Assembly: GCF_029625295.1 (NCBI RefSeq)
Contig: NZ_CP121112.1
Location: forward strand, 4,278,001-4,342,000
Reading direction: 5' to 3'
Length of the DNA: 64,000 nucleotides
Origin: Flavobacterium gyeonganense
Lineage (GTDB): Bacteria; Bacteroidota; Bacteroidia; Flavobacteriales; Flavobacteriaceae
Positions 63,169-64,000 of the stretch are shown piece by piece. Under the pieces are notes generated by a model. The model did no database searches and was not told the DNA's origin. It was given only the letters and a program-made list of their open reading frames with translations. Every line of letters begins with the position of its first letter. Positions within the stretch are counted from its first letter, which is position 1. A program made the translations under genes and the position numbers.

Positions 63169-63720
63169 ATGAAAGGATACAAATTATATAAAAACGTAAA
63201 CCCGGTCTATTTTAATTTAGATGAATTACTGATAAATATTATTTTACCATTAGTAATAGCATCTTAATATTTCTTGGGTACGAAAAGCACAATTTTATTC
63301 AATGTATTTCTTTGCTGTAAGCGCCAATTATTTTCATAAAAATTTAAAAAAAATATTTCCCGTCTTTTAAGGATAATAAATCCGTTTTTAGACCTGGCCT
63401 TATCTGGTTTTGTTTTAATTATATTCATTGTTTTAGAAATGTTGATTTTGGATTTTATTTATTGGTTTTGTACCAAAAAAATAATGAATTCAATCGAATA
63501 AGTGTTATGAAGCAGAAATTTCTTTTCCTTTTGAGAAATTTATAGAATAACAGGAAAAAAGTTTGACAGATAAATTTAAAATATTTAGCAACAGTGAGAC
63601 AAAATCGTTGTATTTGCATCTTTATTTAAATGGGGTGTCAAATTTTTTTTGTAATGTGATACTAGCAGATTGTCCTGAAAATAAAGAAAGAGATGCCAAT
63701 TGATATCAATAAAAAAAGAA
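63169..63720 (+). pseudogene. Decayed second copy of the 61186 gene
   Basis: MKGYKLYKNVNPVYFNLDEL then ILPLVIAS and stop resembles the start of the upstream gene. Later, in shifted frames, FLDLALSGFVLIIFIVLEM parallels its membrane segment. From ~63504, CYEAEISFPFEKFIE, stop, QEKSLTDKFKIF and SLYLHLYLNGVSNFF align with YYDIEVPFPFEKMVIEQEKY and LNLHIHANGGIRIF. Several stops and shifts; the TPR part is absent. The lesions are not confined to homopolymers, so this is a genuine pseudogene. Confidence 0.7.
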
Positions 63721-63848
63721 AATTAGTACTATAATCTCAACTAAACCGGTCAAAACTAAATAAAATACCGAATGAAGCGTTAACTATTTATTAAGAAAGA
63801 GTCAAGGAAGAAATTAGGAAAACAGAATACCTTTGAGATCAAATAAAG

Positions 63849-64000
63849 ATGCACAATAAATTATACGCCAAAATACAGGAAGAATTTAATCAAATTGCTG
63901 ATACGTTTATAGAAAAAGAGATCGATGTATTAGCAGATGAAAATCTAATTACGATTCAGTCAAAATATAATCTTTACGATATCCAGCCTTATTTTGCAGA
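63849..64000 (+). CDS. Hypothetical protein, 3' end cut by window edge
   Basis: Fifty codons visible: MHNKLYAKIQEEFNQIADTF, IEKEIDVLADENLITIQSKY, NLYDIQPYFA. Hydrophilic, no signal peptide, no family recognised. It follows the decayed gene and may be part of the same accessory locus. Confidence 0.5.
   Translation, partial: MHNKLYAKIQEEFNQIADTFIEKEIDVLADENLITIQSKYNLYDIQPYFA

Overview
The window looks like a chromosomal segment of a Flavobacterium-type Bacteroidota. The DNA is AT-rich. Many genes are preceded by a TAnnTTTG -7 element instead of a Shine-Dalgarno site. The gene content fits this group: a fused ResB-CcsA protein, PorX, proteins with type IX secretion (T9SS) C-terminal sorting domains, a type III and a eukaryotic-type glutamine synthetase, and DUF4197/DUF2520/DUF4258-type proteins. 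I found no tRNA, rRNA, CRISPR array, transposase or replication origin.

Layout. 0-13.7 kb is mostly housekeeping: a KdsC-like phosphatase (cut by the window edge) with a DUF2520 protein; divergent cytochrome c biogenesis; a minus-strand run porX-tsaE-GNAT-ald-DUF4258; miaE; and divergent glyA/fumarylacetoacetase. 12.7-28 kb carries polyamine synthesis in separate pieces (agmatine deiminase, N-carbamoylputrescine amidase, arginine decarboxylase, a deoxyhypusine-synthase-like enzyme), an OmpA-family porin, a sigma/anti-sigma/DUF4097 operon, lon, recQ and aroB. 28-40 kb has proline dehydrogenase, a T9SS-exported SdiA-regulated/lamin-tail protein, purU, DUF4197, a PL1 pectate lyase lipoprotein, a Crp/Fnr regulator and a fused acyl-CoA mutase (IcmF).

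40-50 kb is accessory and rearranged. It holds a ~212-bp tandem duplication built around palindromic repeats, an XRE regulator, an orphan N-terminal TPR domain of an OmpA/PorE-like protein, and a decayed restriction-modification C-terminus. Next come five tandem genes for ~130-residue secreted beta-sandwich-like proteins. Four of them lie in near-identical cassettes (promoter block, gene, terminator), and remains of a sixth abut an AraC-family regulator whose upstream region carries the same block. This array is the most interesting locus in the window. 50-57 kb carries a T9SS protein, a TerC-type membrane protein and the two glutamine synthetases. 57-64 kb has a large T9SS protein, a sorting-domain-only protein, and an undescribed family of internally duplicated and TPR proteins with a decayed second copy.

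Five genes (ald, porX, the N-carbamoylputrescine amidase, and the genes at 59.6 and 61.2 kb) are each broken by one base in a homopolymer. This most likely reflects sequencing or assembly error; it should be checked before any of them is called a pseudogene. PorX, the T9SS regulator, and the several sorting-domain proteins suggest that T9SS export is active. The polyamine genes together can take arginine to putrescine and possibly beyond.
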